Shown piece by piece: positions 17,439 to 25,543 of a stretch of 64,000 bases of DNA. The DNA comes from Rhodobacterales bacterium (GTDB lineage: Bacteria > Pseudomonadota > Alphaproteobacteria > Rhodobacterales > Rhodobacteraceae). A program made the translations under genes and the position numbers. Position 1 is the stretch's first letter. The number at the start of each line of letters is the position of its first letter. A model generated the notes under the pieces. That model did no database searches. It was not told the DNA's origin and saw nothing but the letters and a program-made list of their open reading frames with translations. The stretch spans positions 152,601 through 216,600 of the forward strand of contig JAPLPE010000015.1 in NCBI GenBank assembly GCA_026400355.1, read 5' to 3'.

Positions 17439-18236
17439 CGTGACCGACGCCCCCCCGTCATCCGCGAAGCGCGAAATACGCGCCCGTCTGAAGGCACCGC
17501 TTGTGGTCGCCACGATGGCGGGCATGTGGTGATGCTTGCGATCTCTGGCCCCTTCCGCACACTTGATCTGCTCGGTCTTTTCCAAAGGCTGATCTACCGG
17601 ACCGCCGTCATTTTCCTCACCTGCGGCGCGGGCACCGCCGTCAGCGGCTTTCTCACCCACCACCCGCGCCTCCGCCTGGCCCCCATCCCGCGCATCCCGC
17701 TCATCTCGCGCGCCTTGGGCCTCGCCGTCACGCTCGTCCTCACCCTGACCGACCTCGTCATCCTGGGCGATCTCCCCGACGGCCCCGGCGAAATGTTCGG
17801 CAAAACAGGCGCGGCCCTCCTCGTCTCAACCGTCATCGTGACCCTTGGCCATCTCGCCGCCCGCACCGAACCCGCACCCGCCACAACAAACCGCCCCGCC
17901 ATCATTTTCGACCGCCTGCCGCTCGAAAAACGCGGGGTCCTCCTGTCGCTTTCGGTCGAGGATCCCTATGTCCGCAATTCCACGACCAAAGGCTCTGCCA
18001 TGATCCTGATGCGCCTTGCCGATGCCATCCGCGAAGCGGGCGATACGCCCGGCCTGCAGGCCCACCGTTCGCACCGGGTCGCCCGCGCCGCTGTGGCCTC
18101 GGCCTGCAAGACCGGCGAAACCGCCGTCCTCACGCTCCTGAACGGGACCCAGAACCCCGTCAGCCGCCGCTGCATCACCGATCTGCGCACGGCGGGCCTC
18201 TGGCCCGCCCGCCCGTCCGAACGGACCGCTCCATGA
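17439..18236 (+). pseudogene. Membrane-bound LytTR-type DNA-binding regulator, probably frameshifted near the N-terminus
   Basis: The main frame from ATG 17532 (or GTG 17526) has about three to four membrane segments ([36 protein letters not shown]) and a C-terminal LytTR DNA-binding domain ([48 protein letters not shown]). Upstream in another frame lies MTDAPPSSAKREIRARLKAP then LVVATMAG, ending at TGA 17530-17532. This is what the cytoplasmic N-terminus and first half of helix 1 should look like. One missing base would join the two parts. If the gene starts at 17526 or 17532, a shorter functional protein remains possible. It overlaps lipB by ATGA. Confidence 0.55.
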
Positions 18237-18898
18237 TCGACTGGATCGCCACCGACGGCCTGACCGACTACGCCGCCGCCACCGCCTTCATGGAGACCCG
18301 CGCCGACGCCATCGCCGCCGGCACCGCACCCGAGACGATCTGGTTCGTCGAACACCCGCCCCTCTACACCGCAGGCACCTCGGCCAAGGTCAAAGACCTG
18401 ACCGACCCCGACCGATTTCCCGTCTACACGTCCAAGCGTGGAGGCCAGTATACCTACCACGGCCCCGGCCAGCGTGTGGTCTATGTCATGCTCAACGTGG
18501 CCGAACGTGGCCGTGATGTGCGCTGCTTTGTCCGCGATCTGGAATCCTGGATCATCGCGACCCTGGCCGAATTCAACGTGACCGGCGAAATCCGCAACGG
18601 CCGCGTCGGCGTCTGGGTCCAGCGCCCCGACAAACCCCGCACCGCGACCGCAGAGATCGCCGAAGACAAGATCGCCGCCCTTGGCATCCGCCTGCGGAAA
18701 TGGGTCAGCTTTCACGGCCTCTCGATCAACGTCGATCCGGACCTGTCGCATTTCGACGGCATCGTCCCCTGCGGCATCCGCGACCATGGCGTGACATCAC
18801 TCGTTGACCTCGGCCTTCCGGTCACGATGACCGACCTCGACCTCGCGCTGCGACGCACCTTTGACGCCGCCATGACACGCAGGTCCTGCGCCGCCTGA
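18233..18898 (+). CDS. lipB: Octanoyltransferase (lipoate biosynthesis)
   Basis: A 221-residue LipB. It transfers the octanoyl group from acyl carrier protein to lipoyl domains of 2-oxoacid dehydrogenases and GcvH, the first step of lipoate synthesis. Visible signatures: [15 protein letters not shown], the [12 protein letters not shown] loop, RNGRVGVWV, the conserved Lys in LRKWVSFHG and the catalytic Cys in GIVPCGI. Its ATG overlaps the stop of the LytTR gene, so the two are co-transcribed. A strong hairpin follows. Confidence 0.95.
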   Translation: MIDWIATDGLTDYAAATAFMETRADAIAAGTAPETIWFVEHPPLYTAGTSAKVKDLTDPDRFPVYTSKRGGQYTYHGPGQRVVYVMLNVAERGRDVRCFVRDLESWIIATLAEFNVTGEIRNGRVGVWVQRPDKPRTATAEIAEDKIAALGIRLRKWVSFHGLSINVDPDLSHFDGIVPCGIRDHGVTSLVDLGLPVTMTDLDLALRRTFDAAMTRRSCAA

Positions 18899-18914
18899 CC
18901 TGCCGCAACGAAAA

Positions 18915-18945
18915 GGGCGCGGCCTGCTATCCGCAGCCCGCGCCC
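18915..18945. terminator. Bidirectional terminator-like hairpin after lipB
   Basis: GGGCGCGG pairs with CCGCGCCC across a 15-base loop between the convergent lipB and the small secreted-protein gene. AAAA precedes it on the plus strand, giving a short U run for the minus-strand transcript. Confidence 0.6.
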
Positions 18946-18972
18946 CCTGTCACCGCCAAAGCGGCGACGGAA

Positions 18973-19254
18973 TTACATCTTCTTGAGCACTTCGATCAGG
19001 ACGGCCTCGCCAGCCTGGCCTTCGCAGATCCCGGTGACGGCGGTTTTGACTTCGTCAAACGTAGCGCCTTCGGGGATCGACAGGTTGATGTTGCTTTCCT
19101 TCGCGGTATTGCGCAGCGCGTCGATGGCGGCCGACTGGGCTTCGGGGCTCATCGCCGCGAATTCGGCGCAGGTGGGGTTGGCTTCATCGGCAAGCACAGC
19201 GGTCGAAACAGCCGAAACCAGAGCGGCGGCAGCGATGAGGGCAGCGAACTTCAT
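18973..19254 (-). CDS. Small secreted protein, HdeA-like, paralogue of the lipoprotein at 19508-19807
   Basis: 93 residues from ATG 19254, which has GGAGAG 5 bp upstream; a TTG 12 bases earlier is less likely. A Sec signal peptide (KFAALIAAAALVSAVSTAVL-ADE) leaves a mature domain of about 70 residues with two cysteines (PTCAEFAAM and GICEG) that could form a disulfide. Size, cysteine spacing and helical character resemble HdeA-type periplasmic acid-stress chaperones, but the similarity is weak. The mature part aligns with the lipoprotein encoded next to it. Confidence 0.6.
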   Translation of the reverse strand: MKFAALIAAAALVSAVSTAVLADEANPTCAEFAAMSPEAQSAAIDALRNTAKESNINLSIPEGATFDEVKTAVTGICEGQAGEAVLIEVLKKM

Positions 19255-19507
19255 GTTACTCTCCAAAAGTTAGAACGGCAACACCACGTCGCCGTAGAAT
19301 CGCATGTGGCTTATGCCCACTCAAGTTTGGCGCTGTAAAGTAAATTTCTTTCAATGCGCCAACATCACTGACCTTTTTTCCTCCATTACGCCATTTTGAT
19401 ATGCATCAGGCGCAAACAATTGGCCGACAGGGGTTTCCCTCTGCCGGCTCATTTCGACCGGATCAGGCCCCACAGAACAAGAGCCAGCCGATCCTTGTTT
19501 CTGCGGT

Positions 19508-19807
19508 TTACAGCCCGACCGCGCTCAGAATATCTGCGTCCGGGGTCGCCTGGCATCCGGCATCGATGATCGCCTCGATCTCGCTGTTGGTGGCAGGGAA
19601 GGCAATCGACAACTGGATAGCCCTGTTCTGCGCGGTTGACCGCACATCATTGATCGCCACTCCGCGCGGACCCGGCGGCATGACGAGCCACGACTCGCAG
19701 CTGATCAGATTGCTGTAGGGATTGCCGTCCTCCTCACTGCAGCCCGAGATCAGCAGAAGCGCTGCAAGACCAGCAGCAGCCATCAATGGTGTCTTGTATG
19801 TCATCAT
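19508..19807 (-). CDS. Small lipoprotein, paralogue of the secreted protein at 18973-19254
   Basis: About 99 residues. Start at the tandem ATGs 19807/19804 behind GAGGGAT. The signal is a lipoprotein type: hydrophobic stretch ending LLLISGC (lipobox LISG-C), so the mature protein is expected to be acylated and membrane-anchored. The rest (CESWLVMPPGPRGVAINDV, RSTAQNRAIQLSIAFPAT, DAGCQATPDADIL) matches its neighbour at the cysteines and the R-x-TA-x4-I-x-LSI core. Function unknown. Confidence 0.6.
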   Translation of the reverse strand: MMTYKTPLMAAAGLAALLLISGCSEEDGNPYSNLISCESWLVMPPGPRGVAINDVRSTAQNRAIQLSIAFPATNSEIEAIIDAGCQATPDADILSAVGL

Positions 19808-19942
19808 ATCCCTCGCCAAAGCGGCAGAGCTTGTCCGTTCTGCCTGATCAACGCAATGATGCGGCGCACAATCGCGCTTTGTAAAGTCGTCGTGAACACG
19901 CCCTGCGCAGGTTTTCCCGCCCGGACGCCCCATCACCCGCCG

Positions 19943-20341
19943 TCAGGACGGCGCATCCACCATCTGGATCAACTGCACCAGATTGCCGCAGGTATCGTCC
20001 AGAACTGCCATCTTCACCGGCCCCGTCGCCATCGGCTGCAGGGTGAATACCACCCCCAGCGCCGCCAGCCGCGCATGTTCGGCCTCCAGATCATCGACCA
20101 TGAACGATATTGCCGGAATCCCGTCCGCCACCAGCGCCGTCTTGTAGGGCCCCGCAGCCGGATGCGCGCTCGGCTCCAGCAACAACTCCGTCCCGCCCGG
20201 CTGCTCGGGCGACACGACAGTCAGCCAGCGGTGTTCGCCCATCGGTATGTCATGCTTCACGGTGAAACCCAGCTTGCCGGTGTAAAAGCCAAATGCCTTC
20301 GCCTGATCGTCGACAAAGACACTCGTGATGTAGATCCGCAT
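19943..20341 (-). CDS. VOC-family (glyoxalase/bleomycin-resistance fold) protein
   Basis: 132 residues with two beta-alpha-beta-beta-beta modules: ITSVFVDDQAKAFGFYTGKL at the start, ISFMVDDLEAEHARLAALGV in the middle and AVLDDTCGNLVQLIQ at the end. The D-x-x-GN-x-V-x-L motif is the usual second-module metal/ligand strand. GAAGGA precedes the ATG. An ArsR-type regulator gene (now broken) lies immediately upstream, the common arrangement for such proteins. Reaction unknown. Confidence 0.85.
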   Translation of the reverse strand: MRIYITSVFVDDQAKAFGFYTGKLGFTVKHDIPMGEHRWLTVVSPEQPGGTELLLEPSAHPAAGPYKTALVADGIPAISFMVDDLEAEHARLAALGVVFTLQPMATGPVKMAVLDDTCGNLVQLIQMVDAPS

Positions 20342-20369
20342 GATTCCTTCTCCCTGAAGTTACGGCCTG

Positions 20370-20636
20370 TCAGCCAGCCAGCCCGACCGCATCTTGCGGC
20401 GGACCAAGGCCGACCGAATGGGCCTTCGACCATCCTTTCCAGACTACAACGACCAGCCTCGCCCGCTCCGGCATCTCCAGATGCTGCAATTCCGTCTGCC
20501 GCCCGCATGCGCCGGTCGCGGCGACACAGATTTCGACCAGTGACTGCTCCGGCCGCGCCTGCAAGGACACCAGAATCCACCGTCGTTACGGACGCGCCAG
20601 CGCCTCGAAGGCAAGGTCGACCTGTTCGTCCTGCAT
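20370..20636 (-). pseudogene. ArsR-family regulator with an in-frame ochre stop
   Basis: From ATG 20636 (or 20666) the frame reads MQDEQVDLAFEALARP, then TAA (20586-20588), then RRWILVSLQARPEQSLVEIC in the same frame. ArsR proteins have the same start, F-x-ALA-(D)P-x-RR-x-IL-x-L, with a residue where the TAA is. The rest (LEMPERARLVVVVWKGWSKA, VGLGPPQDAVGLAG) retains the shape of the wing and last helix but has lost the recognisable DNA-recognition helix. Classic ArsR-VOC gene pair; the regulator is not functional as read. Confidence 0.55.
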
Positions 20637-20698
20637 GCGCAGGATGATGCAGTAATATGACTGCATGCGAATGATCGGTCCGCTCGCATGTAAGTCGC

Positions 20699-21352
20699 TT
20701 ATCCCCCGGCCTTCTCCTGCAATGCCGCCCGCCACCCCGGATCCAGCGCGTTCAGCCCCGCCAGAAGCCAGGCTTCTTCCGGATCAACCCGCGCCGCCAA
20801 GACAGCCCCGGTCACCCGCTTCACCGTGAAACCCGGGTGCGGCCGCTCGGTCAACTCGAGTTCATCCCCCGGTTCCGCCATCCCCTCACTCAAGACGCGG
20901 TAATACCACCCCGTCCGCAGGGTCTTGCGGACAAGATAGGCCATTTCCTCCACCCCGGTATGCGCCACCAGTTTCCAGCAGGGCTGCCGCCCCTGACTGA
21001 TCTGCACGACAGCCGTCCCGAACCGGAACACGTCGCCAATGCAGACCTCCTCCTCCATCATCCCCACTGTCGTCAGGTTCTCCCCGAACCCGCCGGGCCG
21101 GAAAACCTCCCGCACGCCCAGTTCAGCAGCCCAGGCCGCATGGTGTTCGCCCGGATAATGGTGAATGGCCTTCCCTTCCCCGCCATGCACCGTCAAGTCC
21201 GCCTGCACATCGCCCCACAGCCCGCCCTGCGTCACCACCCGCCGGCCCTCTGCGGCAACCTTGCCTATCGCCGACGACGGCCGCCCCGGCCAGCGGTCCC
21301 GAACCTCCCCCACAAAGATCTTGGTCACCGTCGCAGACAGGGCGGGCAACAT
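20699..21352 (-). CDS. MOSC-domain protein (YiiM-like)
   Basis: 217 residues. MOSC signatures are QADLTVHGGEGKAIHHYPGE, FRPGGFGENLTTVGM, CIGDVFRFGTAVVQISQGRQ with the conserved Cys in PCWKL, and a C-terminal 3-alpha segment. The family is related to the C-terminal domain of molybdenum-cofactor sulfurase and handles N-hydroxylated purines or sulfur transfer in some members; the substrate here is unknown. The ATG 21352 gives the standard length. Divergent from ctaD. Confidence 0.85.
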   Translation of the reverse strand: MLPALSATVTKIFVGEVRDRWPGRPSSAIGKVAAEGRRVVTQGGLWGDVQADLTVHGGEGKAIHHYPGEHHAAWAAELGVREVFRPGGFGENLTTVGMMEEEVCIGDVFRFGTAVVQISQGRQPCWKLVAHTGVEEMAYLVRKTLRTGWYYRVLSEGMAEPGDELELTERPHPGFTVKRVTGAVLAARVDPEEAWLLAGLNALDPGWRAALQEKAGG

Positions 21353-21571
21353 GACAATTCCTTCATTCAATCCCGAACGCCCCCACCCTATCACCCTGTG
21401 GCCGGATGGAAACCTTCCGCCCCTTGCTAGCCCCTGCGCTGTTTTATCCCAATGTCCCCGCGCGGTGGAATCTTGCCCCCATGCAAGCAAGCCTCTAGAA
21501 CTTGCGCCAAGCGTCGTGGCCACACTGACTCGGACCACGCGATCACCGTAGCCATTTCTGGAGTGCGCCCC

Positions 21572-23245
21572 ATGGCAGACGCCGCCATCCACGGCCATGA
21601 ACACCACGATGAACGGGGCTTCTTCACCCGCTGGTTCATGTCGACCAACCACAAGGACATCGGGATTCTCTATCTCTTCGTGTCCGGCTTCGTAGGCTTC
21701 ATCGCCGTCGCCTTCACCGTCTACATGCGGATGGAGCTGATGCACCCCGGCGTGCAGTACATGTGCCTTGAAGGCATGCATTTCCTGCCGCAGGACCCGG
21801 CCACCTGCACTCCGAACGGCCACCTGTGGAACGTGCTGATCACCTACCACGGCGTCCTGATGATGTTCTTCGTCGTCATCCCGGCGCTCTTCGGCGGTTT
21901 CGGCAATTACCTCATGCCGCTCCAGATCGGCGCGCCCGACATGGCGTTCCCCCGTCTGAACAACCTCTCCTTCTGGCTCTATGTCACGGGCTGCGCCCTC
22001 GGCATCGCCTCCATGTTCTCTCCGGGCGGCAACGGTCAACCGGGTTCGGGCGTGGGCTGGGTCATGTACCCGCCGCTTTCGACGCATGAAGACGGCATGT
22101 CGATGGACCTCGCGATCTTCGCTGTCCACGTGTCGGGGGCCTCTTCGATCCTCGGCGCGATCAACATGATCACGACCTTCCTCAACATGCGCGCCCCCGG
22201 CATGACCATGCACAAGGTGCCGCTCTTCTCCTGGTCGATCTTCGTCACGGCCTGGCTGATCCTCCTTGCCCTGCCCGTTCTGGCCGGCGCGATCACCATG
22301 CTCCTCATGGACCGCAACTTCGGCACGACCTTCTTTGATCCGGCCGGCGGCGGTGACCCGGTCCTCTACCAGCACATCCTGTGGTTCTTTGGCCACCCGG
22401 AAGTGTACATCATCATCATCCCCGGCTTTGGCATCATCAGCCACGTCATCGCCACCTTCTCGCGCAAGCCCATCTTCGGCTACCTGCCGATGGTTTATGC
22501 GATGGTCGCCATAGGCGTGCTGGGTTTTGTCGTCTGGGCGCACCACATGTACACGTCAGGCATGTCGCTGACGCAGCAGTCCTACTTCATGTTGGCCACG
22601 ATGGTCATCGCCGTCCCGACCGGGGTCAAGATATTCTCCTGGATCGCGACGATGTGGGGCGGTTCGGTCGAATTCAAGACGCCCATGCTCTGGGCCTTCG
22701 GCTTCCTCTTCCTCTTCACCGTCGGCGGCGTGACCGGGATCGTCCTGTCGCAGGCCGCCATCGACCGCGCCTACCATGACACCTACTACGTCGTGGCGCA
22801 CTTCCACTACGTGATGTCGCTCGGTGCCGTGTTCGCGATCTTCGCGGGCATCTACTTCTACTTCCCCAAGTTCACCGGGAAAATGCTGCCCGAATGGGCG
22901 GGCAAGGTTCACTTCTTCGCCATGTTCATCGGCGCGAACCTGACCTTCTTCCCGCAGCACTTCCTTGGCCGTCAGGGCATGCCCCGCCGCTACATCGACT
23001 ACCCCGAGGCGTTTGCCTACTGGAACTACATCTCCTCGATCGGCGCCTTCATCGCCTTCGCCTCGTTCCTGTTCTTCATCGCCGTCCTGTTCTGGACGCT
23101 GGCCCGCGCCCCCAGGACCGCCGGGGCCAACCCCTGGAACGAATGGGCCGACACGCTGGAATGGACCCTGCCTTCGCCGCCACCCGAACATACGTTCGAA
23201 ACGCTGCCCAAGCAGTCCGACTGGGACAAGCAACACGCGCACTAA
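21572..23245 (+). CDS. ctaD: Cytochrome c oxidase subunit I (aa3 type)
   Basis: 557 residues with the canonical 12 transmembrane helices of the heme-copper oxidase core. Seen in order: [14 protein letters not shown], the D-channel/heme-a region ([40 protein letters not shown]), the Cu-B site with the cross-linked His-Tyr in [27 protein letters not shown], the K-channel Thr/Lys region, and the two heme ligands in [10 protein letters not shown]. It reduces oxygen to water in the inner membrane and pumps protons. The gene is monocistronic, GGAG lies 9 bp before the ATG, and a terminator follows. Subunits II and III are not in the window, as is common in Rhodobacterales. Confidence 0.97.
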   Translation: MADAAIHGHEHHDERGFFTRWFMSTNHKDIGILYLFVSGFVGFIAVAFTVYMRMELMHPGVQYMCLEGMHFLPQDPATCTPNGHLWNVLITYHGVLMMFFVVIPALFGGFGNYLMPLQIGAPDMAFPRLNNLSFWLYVTGCALGIASMFSPGGNGQPGSGVGWVMYPPLSTHEDGMSMDLAIFAVHVSGASSILGAINMITTFLNMRAPGMTMHKVPLFSWSIFVTAWLILLALPVLAGAITMLLMDRNFGTTFFDPAGGGDPVLYQHILWFFGHPEVYIIIIPGFGIISHVIATFSRKPIFGYLPMVYAMVAIGVLGFVVWAHHMYTSGMSLTQQSYFMLATMVIAVPTGVKIFSWIATMWGGSVEFKTPMLWAFGFLFLFTVGGVTGIVLSQAAIDRAYHDTYYVVAHFHYVMSLGAVFAIFAGIYFYFPKFTGKMLPEWAGKVHFFAMFIGANLTFFPQHFLGRQGMPRRYIDYPEAFAYWNYISSIGAFIAFASFLFFIAVLFWTLARAPRTAGANPWNEWADTLEWTLPSPPPEHTFETLPKQSDWDKQHAH

Positions 23246-23271
23246 CGCCGCTGGCCTGAACACGGCCATCG

Positions 23272-23299
23272 GGGGCGCCGGCGTGATCCGGCGCCCCTT
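23272..23299 (+). terminator. Rho-independent terminator after ctaD
   Basis: A 10-bp GC stem GGGGCGCCGG / CCGGCGCCCC with a 6-base loop, followed by TTC, 27 bp after the ctaD stop. Confidence 0.75.
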
Positions 23300-23302
23300 C
23301 GC

Positions 23303-23824
23303 ATGAGAGGCATGATGCCGCCGCACCACACCGTCATCGTCTGCGCCACACCCCGCACCGGCAGCACGCTGCTCTGCGCCCGCCTTGCCCCAAGCGGCGT
23401 CGGCGGGTCCCCGGAAAGCTGTTACCGGGCCAAGGATTGTGCCGGCCATGCCCGTACCCGCCGCCGCGATGCCGTCGCGCAGGCCGTCTCCCGCCTCAAG
23501 GCCGAGGACTCGCAGGTCTGGCACCTCGACCGCACCAAAGCCACCCGCGCCTGCATCCCGACCCATGACGCAACCCGCCTCGACGCCTTCATCGCCGCGA
23601 CCGCGACCGCGACCGGCAAAGCTCTCCGGGGCACTTGGTTCGCCGTCAACGGCCTGACCAGCGTCGCCCTCTGGTCCAAGGACCTCGTCGCACAGGTCCG
23701 CCGTGCCATGACAGCGATGGGCCTTACCCCACCGCCCGTCCCCCTCTCCGTCCCCAATCGCCACATGGCGGACGCGCAAAGCGCCGGCGGGCCCCGCCCC
23801 TACCGGCAGGGGCGCGTGCTCTGA
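23303..23824 (+). pseudogene. Stf0-type sulfotransferase with an internal deletion
   Basis: The frame is open for 173 residues, but Stf0-family enzymes have about 250. The 5'-phosphosulfate loop is present at the N-terminus (VIVCATPRTGSTLLCARL, GGSPESCYRAKD). The text then jumps to the late motif RRRDAVAQAVSRLKAED and VWHLDR, followed by WFAVNGLTSVALWSKDLVAQ and the C-terminal VPNRHMADA. The central 80-90 residues, which carry substrate-binding parts, are missing. I infer an in-frame deletion; the product is unlikely to transfer sulfate. Stop overlaps the next ATG (TGATG). Confidence 0.6.
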
Positions 23825-24351
23825 TGCCCTACGAATGGACCGTCATACCGACCGGAAACATGCCGGATACCCCGCCCGCAAGCACCCCGGATACCCCAAA
23901 GGCCGAGCTTCATCTCTGGCCCTATCGCTCCCTTCCCAATCGGGGCTTCGTCATCTTCATCGGCATGACGGCCCTGATGTTCGCCTTTCCCCTGATTCAG
24001 GTTCTGGGCACTCCGGTCCTCTGGGGAATCCTGCCCTTCATCCTGATCGTGGTCGCGGCCCTCTGGTACGGCCTCCGCCGCAGCCATGCCGACGGCACCG
24101 TGCTCGAAGAACTCCGCCTCTGGCCCGACCGCGTGACCCTCACCCGCACCGGCCCCCGCCGGGCGCATCACTTCTGGGAAGCCAACCCCCACTGGGTCCG
24201 CGTCACGCTCTACCCCACCGGCGGCCCGGTCGAAAACTACCTCACCCTCAAGGGCTCCGGCCGCGAGGTTGAAATCGGCGCCTTCCTCTCGGAAGACGAA
24301 CGCGTGGCCCTCAGTCAGGAACTCCAGGCCGCCCTCTCGGACCTGCGCTGA
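23824..24351 (+). CDS. DUF2244 integral membrane protein
   Basis: 175 residues. A cytoplasmic N-terminal part ends ELHLWPYRSLPNRGF, two membrane helices follow (VIFIGMTALMFAFPLIQVLG and GILPFILIVVAALWYGLRRS), then a soluble C-terminal beta-rich part (VLEELRLWPDRVTLTRTGP, NPHWVRVTLYPTG). This is the layout of DUF2244 proteins, often encoded near cytochrome oxidase or DNA-repair genes in Alphaproteobacteria. Role unknown. It shares a TGATG junction with the damaged sulfotransferase gene. Confidence 0.82.
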   Translation: MPYEWTVIPTGNMPDTPPASTPDTPKAELHLWPYRSLPNRGFVIFIGMTALMFAFPLIQVLGTPVLWGILPFILIVVAALWYGLRRSHADGTVLEELRLWPDRVTLTRTGPRRAHHFWEANPHWVRVTLYPTGGPVENYLTLKGSGREVEIGAFLSEDERVALSQELQAALSDLR

Positions 24352-24704
24352 ACTTTCAGCAATCCGACCCTCCTGATTCCAACCTCCGACATCGCGAATG
24401 ATCTGCCTCCTTCGACGGCAAGATCACATTCCGGTAATTGAAGTATCCCATGACGTCTCTTGGCATCGGCACCGCTGTCGACGCCGCCCAGACCCTCATC
24501 GAAAGAGAGACGGGCGGCCATAACCAGCACCGGCACCGGCACAGGCACAGGCGGCATAACGGTACGTCCTTCAAGGATGTTTTCAGGCGCGCTGGTGGCA
24601 GTCTCATCAGCACCATCCTTGGCGGTGCCGGGAACGCCCAATACCATGTCAGCAGTACGAGCGTCCTTCTGTCCTGGGCCACTCTTCTGACGGAATCAAC
24701 AACC

Positions 24705-24725
24705 GCAGGGTGGGTGAAACCTACC
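24705..24725 (+). repeat. Interspersed repeat GYAGGGTGGGTGAAACC-type, copy 1
   Basis: GCAGGGTGGGTGAAACCTACC here matches, with two substitutions, the inverse complement of 34337-34357. The unit contains a GGTGGGT...ACCTACC hairpin and is of the REP kind. Confidence 0.55.
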
Positions 24726-24840
24726 GTCCCGCCCGCCGAACCCGGTATTCTCCGAACCAAGCAACGTCCGCCCTGTTGACCCACTGTTCACCCGCAGGTG
24801 CTATCAAAGGTGAACAAATCCCTGCTTCACCGCGCAAAAG

Positions 24841-24895
24841 ATACCGACGCAATACCGACGTAATACCGACGCGATACCGACACTCCACCGACGCT
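24841..24895. repeat. Five direct repeats with an exact 11-bp period
   Basis: ATACCGAC begins at 24841, 24852, 24863 and 24874, and a degenerate copy (CCACCGAC) at 24885. The consensus unit is ATACCGACGYA. An 11-bp period puts every copy on nearly the same face of the helix, as in iterons or cooperative activator sites. The array is 180 bp from the DUF1330 gene start direction-wise and lies in non-coding DNA. Confidence 0.8.
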
Positions 24896-25071
24896 GGTTT
24901 TCTATTTTGAATCATAGAGTTACGTCCCATCCGGCAAGACAGGTGTCGCATCTTCGAAAAGTTGACAGCGGGTTAACGTGGACGCCGGGAACATTCCGCC
25001 CGCCGGGCCAAATCAATCATTGCAGGTTATCCCTTTGCAAATAAATGGAAATCCCGCATTCTCTCCTCGCT

Positions 25072-25380
25072 TCAATCCGTCGGCTGAACCCCGTCGTAGC
25101 CCTCGACAATCGCCAGATCCATGATCGACCGTCCCGCCCGCAGCGCCATCGCCGCCGTATACTCGGACGAATGGTAACAATCCTTCGCCGCCTGCCATGA
25201 CGGAAACTCGATCACCACAACCCGCGACCGCACCGCGCCCTCAAGAACGTCCATCGGTCCGCCCCGGGTCAGGAAACGTGCCCCATAGGTCCGGAACGCC
25301 TCGCGGTCGGCCGCGACATAGGCCTTGTAACCTTCGGGATCAGTGACATCGACCATCGCGATCCAGTAGCCCTTGGTCAT
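25072..25380 (-). CDS. DUF1330 family protein
   Basis: 102 residues from ATG 25380. Typical DUF1330 text: KGYWIAMVDVTDPEGYKAYV, YGARFLTRGGPMDVLEG, SRVVVIEFPSWQAAKDCYHS and SEYTAAMALRAGRS. It is a dimeric ferredoxin-like barrel protein of unknown cellular role, cytoplasmic. The stop codon of a 15-codon fragment duplicated from yqeY lies 14 bp upstream. Confidence 0.9.
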   Translation of the reverse strand: MTKGYWIAMVDVTDPEGYKAYVAADREAFRTYGARFLTRGGPMDVLEGAVRSRVVVIEFPSWQAAKDCYHSSEYTAAMALRAGRSIMDLAIVEGYDGVQPTD

Positions 25381-25393
25381 GTCACCGCCCCCG

Positions 25394-25442
25394 TTATCCA
25401 AGGCTGGCCTTCACCAGCGGCCCGGCCTTGCCGAAATCCATC
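25394..25442 (-). repeat. Duplicated 3' end of yqeY (partial copy)
   Basis: The minus strand reads MDFGKAGPLVKASLG followed by TAA. It is nearly identical to the last 15 codons of yqeY (MDFGKAGPLVKVKLG, 26858-26905). About 37 bp align with one mismatch before the sequences diverge. The RTX-type gene lies exactly between the two copies. Confidence 0.8.
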
Positions 25443-25543
25443 CTCAGGTCTGCCGCACCTCAGGCACTTCCATGATCCTTGCCTCCTGCCCTGGCGATGT
25501 GCTGGACTTGCAGGCAGGACAACGCCCTTCCCGATCCCGCCCG

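Larger units (their letters stand above)
24352..25071. other. 720-bp region without a convincing gene; contains phased repeats
   Basis: Open frames on the minus strand here (for example one with PPVPVPVPVLVMAA near 24540) do not resemble any family I know and have no good start signal. The region holds a 21-bp interspersed repeat at 24705-24725, the 11-bp phased repeats at 24841-24895 and a TTGACA hexamer at 24962-24967. Probably regulatory or degenerate DNA. Confidence 0.5.

Noticed and set aside
24315..24784. Minus-strand frame with PPVPVPVPVLVMAA that looks like a VPLPA/PEP-CTERM sorting tail
   Set aside because: The arginine cluster that should follow the hydrophobic stretch is missing, the hydrophobic part is too short, and there is no start signal. 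The Val-Pro run comes from a CCGGTG-type simple repeat.
24841..24895. CRISPR array
   Set aside because: The repeats are only 8-11 bp with no spacers, so they are phased direct repeats, not CRISPR. No cas gene is present.
24841..24967. Plasmid-type replication origin with iterons
   Set aside because: The 11-bp units are iteron-like, but no rep or par gene is in the window and the neighbours are chromosomal core genes.
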